64,000 nucleotides of DNA from Paramacrobiotus metropolitanus (GCF_019649055.1 NW_026570351.1:186001-250000), one strand, 5' to 3'. Positions 25,346-37,838 are shown, counted from the stretch's first letter. Numbers and translations: made by a program. Notes: generated from the sequence alone by a model not told the origin.

Positions 25346-26750
25346 GGTTTTTTTCCAAAAACGTGAATATACGCATGGGATGGTTTTCAACCGTTTTGTA
25401 CTTTTTGGAACAGCGAGGCTTCCAAAACAAATAAAAACTGTGAAATTGGATGTAGCTTGGTTTACTTGGGCAGCACTGGGACGTACGACTCGGTACCGTT
25501 ATAACAATAATGCTCATGAGACTCCAATATACGCAGGAGATGGTATTCAACGGTTTTGCACTTTTTTCAATAGCGGAGTTTTCAAAACGAATAAAAACTG
25601 TAAAATTGGACAATGTTTGGTTTGCCTGGGTAGTACCGAGACGTACTGCTCGGTACCGTTATAACAATGATGCTCATGAAATTTGGTTATACGCATGGGA
25701 CGCTTTTCAACCGCTTTTCAGTTTTTGTTTAGCAATGTCTCTAAACTTGATTGAATTTGGAAACTGTTGTATGTCCGAGTTTTTGGAGTGTGCCGGGACG
25801 TAACACTCAGTAACCGTTGTAACGAGCTCGTTACCAACATGTTACCTGTGCAAATCTGTCAAATGAATACAAGTAGTTGTTTAATTTAGATAAAGAAAGT
25901 ACTTCTCATGTCAGTAATACTGATATACTGCAAAGTACTTCGCTGCATTACTTGATACATAACCACCAAATTGCTTTATACTAAAGGAATACTGCTTGGC
26001 CAATCGTTGTGTTCAAAACAATAACTCAACTGGAGTGCTCATATTTTTTAATAGAGAACCCAACCGAATAAACGGCTACAGCGTATGCACTTTGAGATCC
26101 CAGGAGATATCACTCGGAAGTTTCAGTACGCATGGGATGCACCAATGATTGAGCGGAACATTGCCATTCTTATGTCTAGTACAAAAGGAAACAAACGTAA
26201 CAGGGCTGTCTTGCTGGCTGCACTAAACAAAGACTCTGGAGCCTGGTTGAATGCGTTGCCCGCTCCGTGTCTGGGAACATTCCCTACAAACGACGATGTG
26301 CGAATAGGTATCGCATTGCTGTATAAAATAAGAAAACCAAAAAACGTAATACTGCCAAAACTATGTAGTTTAATTTTGATAACTTTCGTTGTTTTGTTTA
26401 ATTGCTGTAATTTTTCTCATTTGTATTCCTTTTTGTTTTTGTCAAAATTCTGTGTTCATTCAAAAATTTTACATTGTTCGCAGAATAAAATAGCAACCAG
26501 TTATACTTGGAACCAAAACATATCAACACAGAATTTCAATCGGAAACATTCCTGATTTTTGTAGAAATCTGTCGATTACGCATTAACACGGAGTAATCAT
26601 TTAAAGGATAAAATTATATTTTCCTGAACAAATCAATAGAAAATGACTAATGGGCTACCTGCTGACGGTCTACAGTATTACAGACAATCGTATGCACCGG
26701 AGGTGCATAACTTACGAGGCCACGCTGTCGGCCGCAGTCTACTTGTTAAA
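25345..26750. repeat. Duplicate of 16938-18340
   Basis: Contains the 158-bp tandem repeat (25350-25810), 280 bp of non-coding DNA, the retrotransposon fragment (26083-26340; its ORF is longer than in copy 1) and the shared block with hairpin TATGCACC-GGA-GGTGCATA near 26692. It ends where the shared block stops at ACTTGTTAAATT, the right edge of the repeat region. Confidence 0.85.
26083..26340 (+). pseudogene. Non-LTR retrotransposon reverse transcriptase fragment (copy 2)
   Basis: Open frame with GAWLNALPAPCLGTFPTN and DDVRIGIALLYK, matching by eye the post-RT region of the LINE ORF at 35545-36970. The N-terminal part (MHFEIPGDITRKFQYAWDAP) does not match it. Truncated on both sides and part of a repeat unit. 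Confidence 0.65.
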
Positions 26751-27204
26751 TTAAATCGGACCGCCTCTGCTCATCGGCTTATTGCTCATCAGCGCCCAGG
26801 TACCGTTACGCATAGTTCGAATTTTAAATAATTCAGGGAAATTCATTGTATATTTTGAATTTACCAGACAACTGAGACCGTGCGAAAGAAGTAATCATTT
26901 TATCTTTTCAGTTTCTGAAATACACAGTAAACAGCGTTTAATGCAATCCTAAGCCGTAACATCGTTTAGGCGCACCTTCCGATTTCACAGAAGTGTAAAA
27001 ATGTTTTTTGCCTGTTCGTCACAGATTGTACTTGCCCCTTCTGTGTACTATAACTTAAACCGAATTTTACCGACCGATGCCAAGAAAAGCCTTATCAGCC
27101 GCTGTTGTACGGTTTTACGCGCTGAAATGCATGGGGTTGCTAAAACTTTTCTGTGGTAATGTGAACGTACTCGTAGTCATTTTAGTTGTTCGGAAAAATA
27201 GTGC

Positions 27205-27320
27205 AAGATCTCCGAGTCGCGATAAAGAAGCATGCATAATCTAGGCAACCATCATGCTTGCACCATGATCAATCAAACTACAGCGTCTTTCTTCAACAGT
27301 TTAACTACATAAGGCGCAGT
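27205..27320 (+). promoter_or_regulatory. Conserved promoter block of the secreted-protein family, locus A
   Basis: The words GCAAGATCTCCG, GATAAAGAA, GCATGCATAATCTAGG and AACCATCATGCTTGCACC recur in the same order upstream of all six loci (A 27205, B 33160, C 37618, D 39945, E 41190, F 44450). In B and C a TATATAAAG box follows (33259 and 37709), 130-142 bp before the ATG. In A the matching place reads CTACATAAGG near 27306, a weak TATA. The word order and conservation suggest shared transcription control. Confidence 0.6.
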
Positions 27321-27453
27321 GGTTGCATTGACACTCCTTTTTTACGAAGTTTGCCGACAGCGTAAAACAGTTGCGTCGTCCAGGTCCGTCGGAGAGAACT
27401 GGTTTGCAACCGTACATGTACTTATACTCTGCAGTTACACCTGATTAAAAACT

Positions 27454-28764
27454 ATGGCTCGGTTTCTGTCTGCATGTTTTGCAGCGTGTATGGTCATCGT
27501 AGCAGCGAGCAGCCACTGGGTGGCCTCACTTCCACCAGCGGAGGCGCCAAAAAACTGTACAGCGGATGGTCACACTGCGGCCGAACAATGCATCCAATCT
27601 TTCTTTACTATGCTAAAAAAGACGAATACAGAAAAGCTGGAAATGCTGAAACCAGCCTTCACCACCGGTGACTTGAACGTGACCGCTGCCTCCGCTGCAG
27701 TTGAATTAGTGTGCGGGTGAGTCAACAAGTTTATTGGTGCCCCTTGTTATGTAATATTTATGTACTGAATTATAAAATTCAACATTAATTTTCAGCTTAA
27801 ACATAAAACTTATTATTATTTTTAGACCGCTGACTGGAGCGTTTACCTGTATTGAAGAACTGCCGCGCCAATGTTTTGCTCCACTGGATTTGCCCGTGAC
27901 TCTACATTGGTTTCTGTTTAACCCGCAGATTACCATCAATGCCAGCGACATTCTCCGCCGAATGTGCAGTGTCCCGGATCTTGGCCAGCACTTAATCCGC
28001 ACTGTTAAATGCAAAGCATTACTGAGCAACCATACCACTTTTAAAACCAATGGTATACTGGGTGAACTTGAGCGTTCAGTAGGGCCACTACCTTTCCCCC
28101 AAACCCTGGATAACTTTTTTAATTGGCAGTGCCGGTAAACACATATCCAAATTAACATCTTTCTGATTAATTATTTTCCAGGCTTCCCAAATAGTGCAGG
28201 CGTATTGTTACGAGAACTAACTTTTCCCGAATCACACGTTTGTACTCTGTATACGTAGGTAAATTCAACACCAAGTTTGTAGCAAATTTTTTGAATAACT
28301 TTCATGCGTAAGTATAACGCTTTAAGAGACTTTACTGTATCGCAAATGCCGTAATCATGACTGAAGGAACCAACGAAAATTGTCCAACTGAGCAGACGGC
28401 TTTGCCCGGAAACCTTCCTTAAAGGCGAGCAAAGCGGAATGTGTCACTATGTAATGCAATAAACGTCTGTGACCAGTTCTCGTATGGAAAAGCCTGCGGT
28501 AGTTGAAACTAAATAAAATAATTTATATTTTTATAAAGATGGAATAAGTACAGCAAACATAGAGGTAAGAATCCAGCCGTCCCAACTCACCAATTACCAT
28601 GTTGCAGAGCTAATCATCGTTTAATGGAAATTGTAACCCTGGATCTGGTTGAGACCGTGTGTGGTCCGGATGCTGGTGTCACGTATACCACGTTTTTTCC
28701 GCTGGCGCGCGAGTTCCTCTCCTGTTCCGGAAATCGTACGGAAGGAGTCGGCGCGGTCGTCTGA
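27454..28764 (+). CDS. Small secreted Cys-rich protein, locus A (intact, three exons)
   Basis: Exons 27454-27716, 27826-28134 and 28608-28764; both introns are GT-AG and the phases join, giving 242 residues. Exon 1 encodes a signal peptide (MARFLSACFAACMVIVAASS), a CTADG...AAEQCIQSF segment, an NVT glycosylation site and VCG. Exon 2 encodes PRQCFAPLDLP, DILRRMCSVPDLGQHLIR and ends DWQC-like (NWQCR). Exon 3 encodes EIVTLDLVETVCGPDAGVTY and ends in VGAVV-stop. The mature protein is predicted to be extracellular with an even set of conserved Cys. I do not recognise the family; Cys spacing weakly recalls insect 27-kDa haemolymph glycoproteins, but that is a guess. Exons 2 and 3 lie in ORFs that run past the donor or start before the acceptor, so single-ORF calling would miss the structure. 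Paralogues B-F confirm the splice sites. Confidence 0.8.
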
Positions 28765-29870
28765 GTACATGAGAAACCCGTTACTGAGTATCTTCTACAG
28801 CAACTAAGCGAGTTTTGGCATCGCACTCGAGAAATTTAAATTGAACCGCTGACGTGAGCCCAGAGTCTGAATAAATCAAGCATGCTGTAAACCCAAAGAG
28901 AACAAAACAAAAGGACTGTTCCCTATGTTATTTATTGTCCGCAAGCGCACGTCAGCGGCTAATTTAACAAAAAGCAGCAATGAATTACATAACGAAGAAA
29001 TATCACAAAATGGTTATAAGTTACAGCATACATATGTGCGATTAAAAATATTGAATATACAGTATCTATATTCGAAAGTGTTCTCAACATTTCAGTAAAA
29101 TCGCTATAGCACTGTATAGTTATACATCATATCTTTTCCAGTGGCGTCATCCATTCAAAGTCGCAACAACTTATGTCCTGCTTCGAAACGGAGCGTCCAA
29201 CCTGCACATTGCGACTTAATGAGTAAAAAAATACATGCAGTTGTTTACATAGCATAAGAGTACTTAGATGATGAGTAGTAATTACCGAAACCAGGTCCAG
29301 ACGTATTTCTCTTATTTTAACATTTACGTAGATTTACATTTACACCAAGTACTGAAATTAAAGTGTGATCGGTGCCAAGAAAGGTGATCAGCAACAATAA
29401 CCGGTGTTGTACAGTATTCAAGGAGGTGCTGTTGAGATGATATTATTAGCAAAAGGAAGGTTACTTCTGTATAAGGTCGCATGTAGATTATTACATTGCA
29501 TGTTCAGTCACCTGCGCCGCATTATATTGTATTTACAAGCCCAACCTCGGAAAATGTATTATTGAATTCTGATTACTGTTTTATTATTATAATTGTTAAC
29601 AAGAAACGGCCTCGGCTTCGCCTCCGCTTTTCTTGTGGTCTCCAGTCTACGGCCGGTTTATTCAAATGATTTCGATCAGCTATTTAGTTAACATCTTATT
29701 CCTTCAACGAAACAAAATGATCCGAAAATACGCTAAAACGCAGACAGAATAAAAAGTGAATTTATGGCTTTTGTGCACTCAGACGCATTCACTTTCACTC
29801 AGAAGGGAATTTTTGTTAACTTCTCCCTCCCGACCTTGATCGAGTCTACCAGGTACTAAATTTCCACTAA
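28765..29870. other. Intergenic DNA with a paralogous downstream flank
   Basis: The stretch GGACTGTTCCCTATGTTATT followed by a GCAAGCGCACG-like word near 28915-28955 recurs after loci B (34550) and C (39300), so the duplicated unit extends beyond exon 3. The rest shows no gene. Confidence 0.5.
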
Positions 29871-29884
29871 AGGATGCTTGCAAT

Positions 29885-30916
<1,032 letters not shown>

Positions 30917-30929
30917 CTTATCAAAAAAA

Positions 30930-31145
30930 AAAACCCTTATCCCTCTGTCTAACCGGCGAACATCCCTGCGCCTTTGTCTGACCGGCGAAAACCCCTACTG
31001 CTCTGTCTTTCCGGCGGAAATTCCTACCACTCTGTCTAACCGGCAAAAATCCCTTCCCATTTGTTTAACTGGCGGAAAACCCTCCCCTCTCTCTGACCGG
31101 CAAAAATCCATAACACTCGGTTTAACCGGCGAAAATTCCTGCTAA
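30930..31145. repeat. Degenerate repeat of about 30 bp
   Basis: Seven diverged units of the form CTCTGTCTAACCGGCGAAAA plus a short variable part follow the TA tract. No gene. Confidence 0.7.
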
Positions 31146-31593
31146 TGCATAGATAACGTTGGTGGCGGTTTCGGTAAGGTTTCCGAATATTAATAATTAA
31201 TGACCTGTGATAAGCCAATCAGCGATGTCCGTTTTCGACATGTATCGTAATCCGAAGTACGAGAATATCAAAATGCCCAACTCGTGTGACTAGTGACTAC
31301 TTACTGTACATAATTTTCGCCGTGTTTTAAGCCATCTTGCAAAAATCACAACCCAACAGTAAAGAAGCCAGGAAGGAAAAGGTAGAGAAACAGGCCTGTG
31401 AGCGGTATTATCGTTTTTCTCCCCATCCCTAAGGTTTTCTTTCTAGCTGTGGTTTTTCTGCACCTACATTTTAGAAACACAGAAGATTCTGCGTTCGACA
31501 CTAACATCCAACCTCTGCTGGTGTTTTTTTATCACCCATATGTCGTACTGTGTTTTGTTCGCAAAGTAATTCAAAATTTCAAAGAAGCTCCGC
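31146..31593. other. Intergenic DNA without a recognised gene
   Basis: Mixed sequence between the repeat cluster and the mariner element. The 93-codon ORF at 31398 is hydrophobic and Phe-rich, runs across the mariner boundary and is not supported as a gene. Confidence 0.5.
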
Positions 31594-32891
31594 TACAGAG
31601 GGTGATTTCGCAATATGCTTCCAGCAAGGGACAAAATTCCAAAAAATTTCCCTTTCTATTCTTTTTATTTGTTTGCTAAACAGTCTTGTGGGACAAAGTG
31701 TGCCTAATTGTTCAGAACGATTTGTGGAGTTCGAGCGATCAACTTGGCATGAAAAACCGATTGAAGAACAAGGTGCCGTGTGCTGGCGTTATTAACAATT
31801 TGTAAAAGCCACAGAAAAGTCGCCGAGCGTTTGATGAGCAAAGGGATCGTTATTTCTCATACTAGGATGAATAAGCTTTTGAAACTGTATGGGCCCGAGA
31901 GCGAAGGGAGTGGTTCGCCTGTAAAACGCCTAGGAAATCAGTGCCCACCCAAAGTTCCCACAAAGTCCCTCATCGCCGAGGTCAAGAGGGCTATCTTAAT
32001 ACCGAATCCACCGTCTCAGAGAAAGTTGGCAAGGAAATTTAGGACATCCCAGTACACGATATCGAAGATTATTCATCGTAATCTTGAAGCGAAAGTACGT
32101 AAAAAAGGCAAAGTACATGCACTGTCAAATAAGCAGGCAGAACAGCGTGCTTCTCGTGGTCCCCGATTGGCCAAATTTCTGAGCCAGCGAAATTTACTCT
32201 ACATCATTTTAATTGACGAAGCATAAGTCTATCTTGATTATACGGGCAAGCGAAGAAAGATCTGCTACGAGTTTAAAGGATCCGAAAATTCCGGAAACTG
32301 GATGAAATTTTGGATAGTTAAAAAACCACAAGGTGTTACTATTATCGCCAAAATTACTTTATCGTGGCCCAACAGTGATCCGGTTCATTTCTCCCACTGC
32401 TAAAATAACCGCCGATTTCTACATTCAAAACGTGTCCAAGCCATTAATGCGAGAAGACTTCCGCCGTCTTTGTCCAAGTGAAGAAAGGAAGGTAGTACTG
32501 CATCAGGACCCCGTTCCCGCACATACTCCCAAAAAAACCTGCCAGAGGCTAGCTTCTCCCGGCATCCGATACATTCCGAAGGGCATGTGGCCGAGCAACT
32601 CCCCGGACTTTGCATCCATGGATTTTGGAACGAACGGGATTTTTAAAAGAATTTTGTATCACAAGCATGCAACGTCGATTCGCAGTTTGTTAACAGTCGC
32701 GCGCCCATCTTTGTATAGAATTTCAATTACCCTGAGCCACCAAATAATTCGTGCCTGGCGTTATCGTGTGGTGTTGATGGCAGAGAAGAAGGGCTTTCAG
32801 ATAGAGCAAATATTAAAATAAAGTATATGCGGCGGAGATTATAATTAATTTATGAATAAAGTGGAAGCATATTGCGAAATCACCCTCTGTA
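31594..32891 (+). mobile_element. Tc1/mariner element with perfect terminal inverted repeats and TA target duplication
   Basis: A perfect 28-bp inverted repeat starting CAGAGGGTGATTTCGC lies at 31596-31623 and, inverted, at 32862-32889. Each end is flanked by TA (31594-31595 and 32890-32891), the expected target-site duplication. The element proper is 1294 bp and encloses a broken transposase on the plus strand. It inserted about 270 bp upstream of the conserved promoter block of locus B. Confidence 0.92.
31690..32821 (+). pseudogene. Tc1/mariner transposase, broken (DD37D-like spacing)
   Basis: The N-terminal half (about 31780-32226) has the helix-turn-helix region with SQRKLARKFRTSQYTISKII and ends at the first catalytic Asp context (LLYIILIDEA). 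A TAA follows at once, then the frame continues with VYLDYTGKRRKICYEFKG before shifting. The C-terminal half (about 32400-32821) has VLHQDPVPAH and WPSNSPDFASMDFGTNG; the second and third catalytic Asp are separated by 37 residues, which suggests a maT-like DD37D group. One in-frame stop and at least two frameshifts make it inactive. The N-terminus before 31780 is also out of frame. Confidence 0.85.
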
Positions 32892-33158
32892 CAAGCACTT
32901 CACTGGAAGTTAGGATGCTTTCTGTATACAAGTATTCTTCTTCAGTTTTAACCTTAAATTCCGTGTACCGTAGCTTTTACCGAGTTTTACCGACCGATAA
33001 CCAGGAATGTCACACCTCCAGCAAACTGCTGTTTTTCGCGCGGATGTACAATCATGTTGTTGCGAAAACTCAGTGTACACATACGATCCGCAAAGGAACT
33101 GTTCATAATGAAATACTTATGTACCCGTACAGTCGTTCTAGGCGCTTTGAAAACTAAT
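32892..33158. other. Spacer between mariner element and locus B promoter
   Basis: Contains a stretch (TTTTACCGAGTTTTACCGAC near 32978) that recurs upstream of loci A (27060) and C (37460), so it is part of the duplicated 5' flank. Confidence 0.5.
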
Positions 33159-33159
33159 A

Positions 33160-33267
33160 TTGTAAGATCTCCGATCGTGATAAAGAATGCATGCATAATC
33201 TAGGTAACCATCATGCTTGCACTACTGTATTACCGATCATCCAGTGTCTTTCTGGGACTATATAAAG
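33160..33267 (+). promoter_or_regulatory. Locus B promoter block with TATA box
   Basis: Conserved words TGTAAGATCTCCG, GATAAAGAATGCATGCATAA and AACCATCATGCTTGCAC, then TATATAAAG at 33259-33267, 134 bp before the ATG at 33401. Confidence 0.65.
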
Positions 33268-33400
33268 CGTAGTGGCTGCATTAAGACATAATTACATAAT
33301 TTTGTTCTCTACACACATTAAGCAGTTGCTAGTCCAGGCGCGCCGGTGGAAGCGATTTTGCAGCCATATAATTTCCGCAGTTTTGCTTTGTTTAAAAACT

Positions 33401-34409
33401 ATGGCGCTGTGTATACTTTTCACAGTATGCATGGTAATCATAGCAGCGAGCAGCCAGGTGGCGGTAGCACTTCCCACTACGGAGTCACCAGCCAGTTGTA
33501 CAGCGGAAGGTAAGACAGCGGCTGAGAAGTGCTTACAATCCTTCGAGAGTCTGCTAAAAAAGAACAGAGAAAAGTCGGAAATGTTGGGAGCAGCATTCGC
33601 CACCGGTGACCCCAACGTGACAACCGCCTCCACTGCCGTTGACTTTGTGTGCGGGTAAGTAAATCTACGTCGTATTCAGCAGCTGTACTGTACAGTACTG
33701 ATGCCTATTATTACATGACCTTTTATGCATTGAATTGTCCACTTGACAATGTTTTTTAACCTGAATAAAAAATACATATTTTTAAGGCCGCTGGCTGGCG
33801 CGTATGCCTGTCTTGAGCAGCTGCCGCGTTCATGTTTTTTCCATCTGGATATGATCGTGGCTCTAGACTGGTTTCTGCATAACCCATATATCACAATCAA
33901 TGGCAGCGAGATTTTCCGCCGAATGTGCAGTGTTCCGGATCTCGCCCAACACTTAATCCACATTGCAAAATGCAGAACAGCTTTGAGCAACAGTCCCGCT
34001 TTTAAAACCGATGGCACAATAGGTGAAATTCAACGAGCAATCGGACCGGACCCTGTTCCCCAGACCCAGGATTCCTATCTTGACTGGCATTGCCGGTAAT
34101 GCGTCGTTTTGATAATTTTCAGCCACTCCGGTGTGCGTTGGTTGAAACTAATTAAAAACCCAAATTATCTGTACAAATTAAAAACTAAATACTGTACAGC
34201 ACGGAGAGTATTGCACACTAACGGTCCTAACTCACGCGTAAACGTGTTGCAGAGCGAATCGCCATTTACTGGAAATTGTAACCTTGGATCTGGTTGAGAC
34301 CACGCGTGGCGCGGATGCCGGTGTCACGTATACCACATTTTTTCCGTTGGCGCGAGACGTCCTGTTGTGTTCCGGTAACCGTACGGAAGCGGTCGGCGCA
34401 GTCGTCTGA
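33401..34409 (+). CDS. Small secreted Cys-rich protein, locus B (intact, three exons)
   Basis: Exons 33401-33654, 33787-34095 and 34253-34409; phases join to give 239 residues. I start at 33401 (MALCILFTVCMVIIAASSQ), the Met that matches the paralogues; the longer upstream frame is likely 5' UTR. Exon 1: signal peptide, CTAEGKTAAEKCLQSF, NVTTAS, VCG. Exon 2: YACLEQLPRSCF, SEIFRRMCSVPDLAQHL, AKCRTAL, ending DWHCR. Exon 3: EIVTLDLVETTRGADAGVTY, where the Cys found in A and C is Arg, then LLCSGNRT with a glycosylation site. The odd Cys loss in exon 3 could change disulfide pairing. Unknown family, predicted extracellular. Confidence 0.8.
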
Positions 34410-35318
34410 GTAAATAAGAAACCTGGTGCACGAATTCTAACTAAACTTGATCTGGCAGTGCGGCCGACAACTTTTGATGACATCTTCGAGCTCCGAATAA
34501 ATTATGCCTGTTGTAAAACCATCTAACGAAAGCAGAAAAAAAACAGATTAATAACTGTTTCCTACATTATGCGGGAGCGCAGTCAGCGCACTAAGACGGC
34601 TCATATGAACACAATAAAAAAGGGACATAACGAAGAGATAACATATTTCAAAATTAAATCTTAGCGCATTGTAGCATTATAGCAGTAGAAGCGCATGCAG
34701 TCATCCTGAAATAAATAGTGTCGTATTTTTATTGACAGCCAAAGATAATTAGCCCGGCAGTGCTTGAGGTATCAAGGAATTTTTTCATACATTTCAAACT
34801 CAATTGCAGTATAACGAAAATATACTGATCTTCAATTATTTTTTGAGCAGTTTTCGAACAGTAGTTTAAAATTTAAATGGTAGCTGGAAACTGCTCCAGT
34901 TGAGCATTGATGGTACGATACAATAGATAATTAAATTCTATTGTCACGACATATACACAAACTAGAAGAAACTGGAAGTAACACAAAGATGGAAGAAACT
35001 GCAAGTGACACTGTAACTGGAAGGAATCCGAAAACGTCGCTGTGTTGTACAACTGCGGAAAACCCGGTAAATGTTGAGTGTCGTCTGCAATTTCTCGTAT
35101 TTACATCCAGTTACCTAAGCTCAATACACACAACATCAATCAATACACATTAAAGTAAAGCATAACAGTTGTAAAAGGCTATTTGTGCATACAACACCAG
35201 CACTACGTCAGTAAAAAGTTACAGTAGACAAACTGTGCGATTAAAAAATCAGGAAGAGCAGCAAAAAGCATTCCGAATGACTGTTTCAGTGAAATCGCTG
35301 TAGCGCAGGAAGTATACG
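34410..35318. other. Intergenic DNA downstream of locus B
   Basis: Holds the shared downstream flank near 34540-34600 and a short GGAAGAAACTG-type repeat at 34960-35030. No gene recognised. Confidence 0.5.
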
Positions 35319-35319
35319 A

Positions 35320-37076
35320 GTAACAGTACTGACACCCTGCACTCGGAGAAAGTTTTAGCTGTGCAGCCACGCGTACGTTGTACGACCGCATTCACAGCTC
35401 ACTCACACAGCTTGCAGCTGCATGTGAACTGCTGGCTACTGGCTGAACGCAATCGGCTTTACTTCCCTTTGGCTACATAGGGATAACTTTATTGACAAAT
35501 TGTACAAGCTAAAAGCCATTTACACTTGAACTTGGTAAACCAATTTAGAACAAAAAGAACAGTTCTTCAAGCTGTTTAGAACACCCAACCGTTCCCAGAA
35601 CAGAAGCAGCGTTCCCGCGCTGAATTTCCACACTTAGACGTTGCCACAAAAATTCGGTGGCGCGCGCTTCTCCTGTTTGCTCTTTAATGCGTCGGCCAAC
35701 TTCGTTGATGAAATGACGGGTACTACCGCCGCAACTTCCCATCGTTTCGAGGGCGATTGGTTCGAAAAAGTGTCGATCAGTCAGTTCCGAGTAAAGGTTT
35801 CTTTTTCGTGTTTCCGCGTCATCAGCTGCAGATCTGGCTACATACGACGTAGCGAACGTGTCAACAACCGTCACATCCCAAATCAGAGGAAGGCCATTTT
35901 TCCAAGGAAAGAGTGATAAGCCATCCGGCCGTTTCCCATCTAATCTGCTCAGTCCGGGCGGTTCCAAGATTGTCGGCACCTTTGCTGAACCCAGACTCCG
36001 TTGGATTACACTGTTCAGACTGGCGTGCCGCCTGAACCTTCCTTGACTTCTTATGCACGACAGGCCATGTAAGCCAAACGCGTCAACCATTTCCCCACAA
36101 CGGCATTTATGCTCCTTGCATACTGGTGCACCCATCCGCAAAGCAACAGCGATCCGCAGACCGGCATCGTCCAGCAATGTGCCAAGGCTAGCAACCGGTA
36201 GCGCAAACAACCAGGCACTGGCATTCTTAGTGGAGACAGCCAACAAACGAGCAGATGCAATAACGTCGGCACTCTCCATTAAGGCGTCCAGTTTCCCGGC
36301 AGTCAGCATATCCGACCACAAGCGTTGGTTACTCCGGTCTTCTAACGCTGGTGCACCCTTTCCTGTACGTTCCTGCCAGTATAACTCAACGTCAGACCGA
36401 TCATCGGGGCAATCTTCAGGCACCATAGTGCGTACTAATTCGTCGGTCGAATATAGCGAGGAGAGATAGGCCGGCGTTGCGATTTCTTCGGCTTTAGGCA
36501 GTCCCAAGCCCCCATACTGGACCGGCAGAGTAGCTTGCCCGTAAGTGCATTCATCCATCTTAACATTCGTAATCTCTTCCGCTTTCGACCTAATCACGTG
36601 GTCGAAATCTTTTAGCTTCTCCGGATATTTGTTGCAAGGGGCCGCTCTTAGCGTATACATAAGCCTTGGGAGCGATAGACTGTTTCTAAGGAGGAATAGC
36701 GCCTGCTGCGCCGGCAAGACGCTCAGTGAATCTGTCAGTTTTTTGATTTGGTCAATTTTGCCGTCCAAGCAGCGGCCGATTGACCAGTCCGTAAGAGGAG
36801 CACCAAGCAGTTCCAGTGTCTCTGGAGTCACCCTTTGAATTCCAGGTGCGACGACGGCAAATCGGTCATAAATATCCTGCTGCTCCGCTTCAGTCCCGCC
36901 ATAAATATACAACTCGCACTTTGCAAAGTTAATCTCTAAACCAATTTTCGGTGCATCATCACAAACCCTAATTGACCAGTCCGTAAGAGGAGCACCAAGC
37001 AGTTCCTTTGGCTACAGTGCCGTACTACTGATACTGTACAAAACTTCTCCGAGTGCAGGGTGTCAGTACAGTAACT
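35320..37076. mobile_element. Inverted-repeat-flanked segment carrying a LINE fragment
   Basis: A stretch of about 38 bp at 35320-35357 (containing GTACTGACACCCTGCACTCG) recurs inverted at 37039-37076 (CGAGTGCAGGGTGTCAGTAC) with only a few mismatches. Between them lies a truncated LINE ORF on the minus strand. LINEs do not have terminal inverted repeats, so either a LINE fragment landed in a foldback/MITE-like element or the segment was captured by a DNA transposon. A clear target duplication is not visible. Confidence 0.6.
35545..36970 (-). pseudogene. Non-LTR retrotransposon ORF2, C-terminal part (5'-truncated)
   Basis: An open frame of over 455 codons on the minus strand. It starts in the RT thumb-like region (IGLEINFAKCELYIYGG) and proceeds through LPAQQALFLLRNSLSLPRL, YGGLGLPKAEEIA and ASAWLFALPVASLGTLLDDA. 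It then has a Cys-rich motif (CKEHKCRCGEMVDAFGLHGL), KRPDGLSLFPWKNGLPLIWD with the DVTVVDTFATSY region, and a C-terminal RLSVEIQRGNAASVLGT. The catalytic YADD part is missing, so it is dead on arrival. The frame is otherwise fully open, suggesting recent insertion. The 5' end coincides with a 35-bp direct repeat (36779-36813 and 36970-37004). Confidence 0.85.
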
Positions 37077-37617
37077 TAAAAGTGTAGCGCACTGAGCGGA
37101 CAATGCAATTAGGGAGAGAATTAATTTTTTTTTGGCAGTAGGTAGCTCTCGTTTTACTATTAATAGGTCTACACCTGCGATTTTACACTTGGTTAAAGAA
37201 AACGAAACGCAGACCGACGGTCACCAGTGAGAATTGAACCGCAATCGCAATCCGACATCCCAGTTGGGCATGTAGTGTACTCTGTACTTGCTCACAATGT
37301 CATATTTTCGTTTCTATTTCAGAATTGTTATTGTTGTGCCGCTTAAATAACTGCTATAACCGAATAATTGCACTCGAAAAGCAATACGTTGCTATAAGTA
37401 GAAAAATAGGCGGTACGCGTATTCTTCGGGATTACTGATCGCACATTCTTTGTACTGTAACTTTTACCGAGTTTTACCAACTGATATCCAGGAATGTCAT
37501 ACATGCTGCAACCGAAGGTGTACATTTTATTGCTAGAAATCAACGTACAAAAGCAAGCCGTAAAGGAACTTTTTATGATGGAGTACTAGTACATTCATTT
37601 TTGCTGTTCTGAAAACT
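37077..37617. other. 5' flank of locus C
   Basis: Contains TTTTACCGAGTTTTACCAAC near 37460, shared with the flanks of A and B. No gene. Confidence 0.5.
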
Positions 37618-37717
37618 GGTGCAAGATCTCCGCTTGTGATAAAGAATGCATGCATAATCTAGGGAACCATCACGCTTGCACCATGATCCACCTGTGTCTT
37701 TCTTCGGCTATATAAAG
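37618..37717 (+). promoter_or_regulatory. Locus C promoter block with TATA box
   Basis: GCAAGATCTCCG, GATAAAGAATGCATGCATAA, AACCATCACGCTTGCACC, then TATATAAAG at 37709-37717, about 122 bp before the ATG. Closest in sequence to locus B. Confidence 0.65.
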
Positions 37718-37838
37718 CGCAGTAGATGTTTAGTGATATTATTCGTTCCCTACACCGGCAACATAAAGCGGTTGCTTATCCAGGTGGAAAGCGATATTGC
37801 AGCCACATATTCCTTGCAGTTTCGTCTCATTAAAAATT

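Noticed and set aside
37215-37275. Possible tRNA or tRNA-derived SINE (GAATTGAACC and CAGTTGGGCA words)
   Set aside because: T-arm-like and D-arm-like words are on opposite strands, and no cloverleaf can be drawn.
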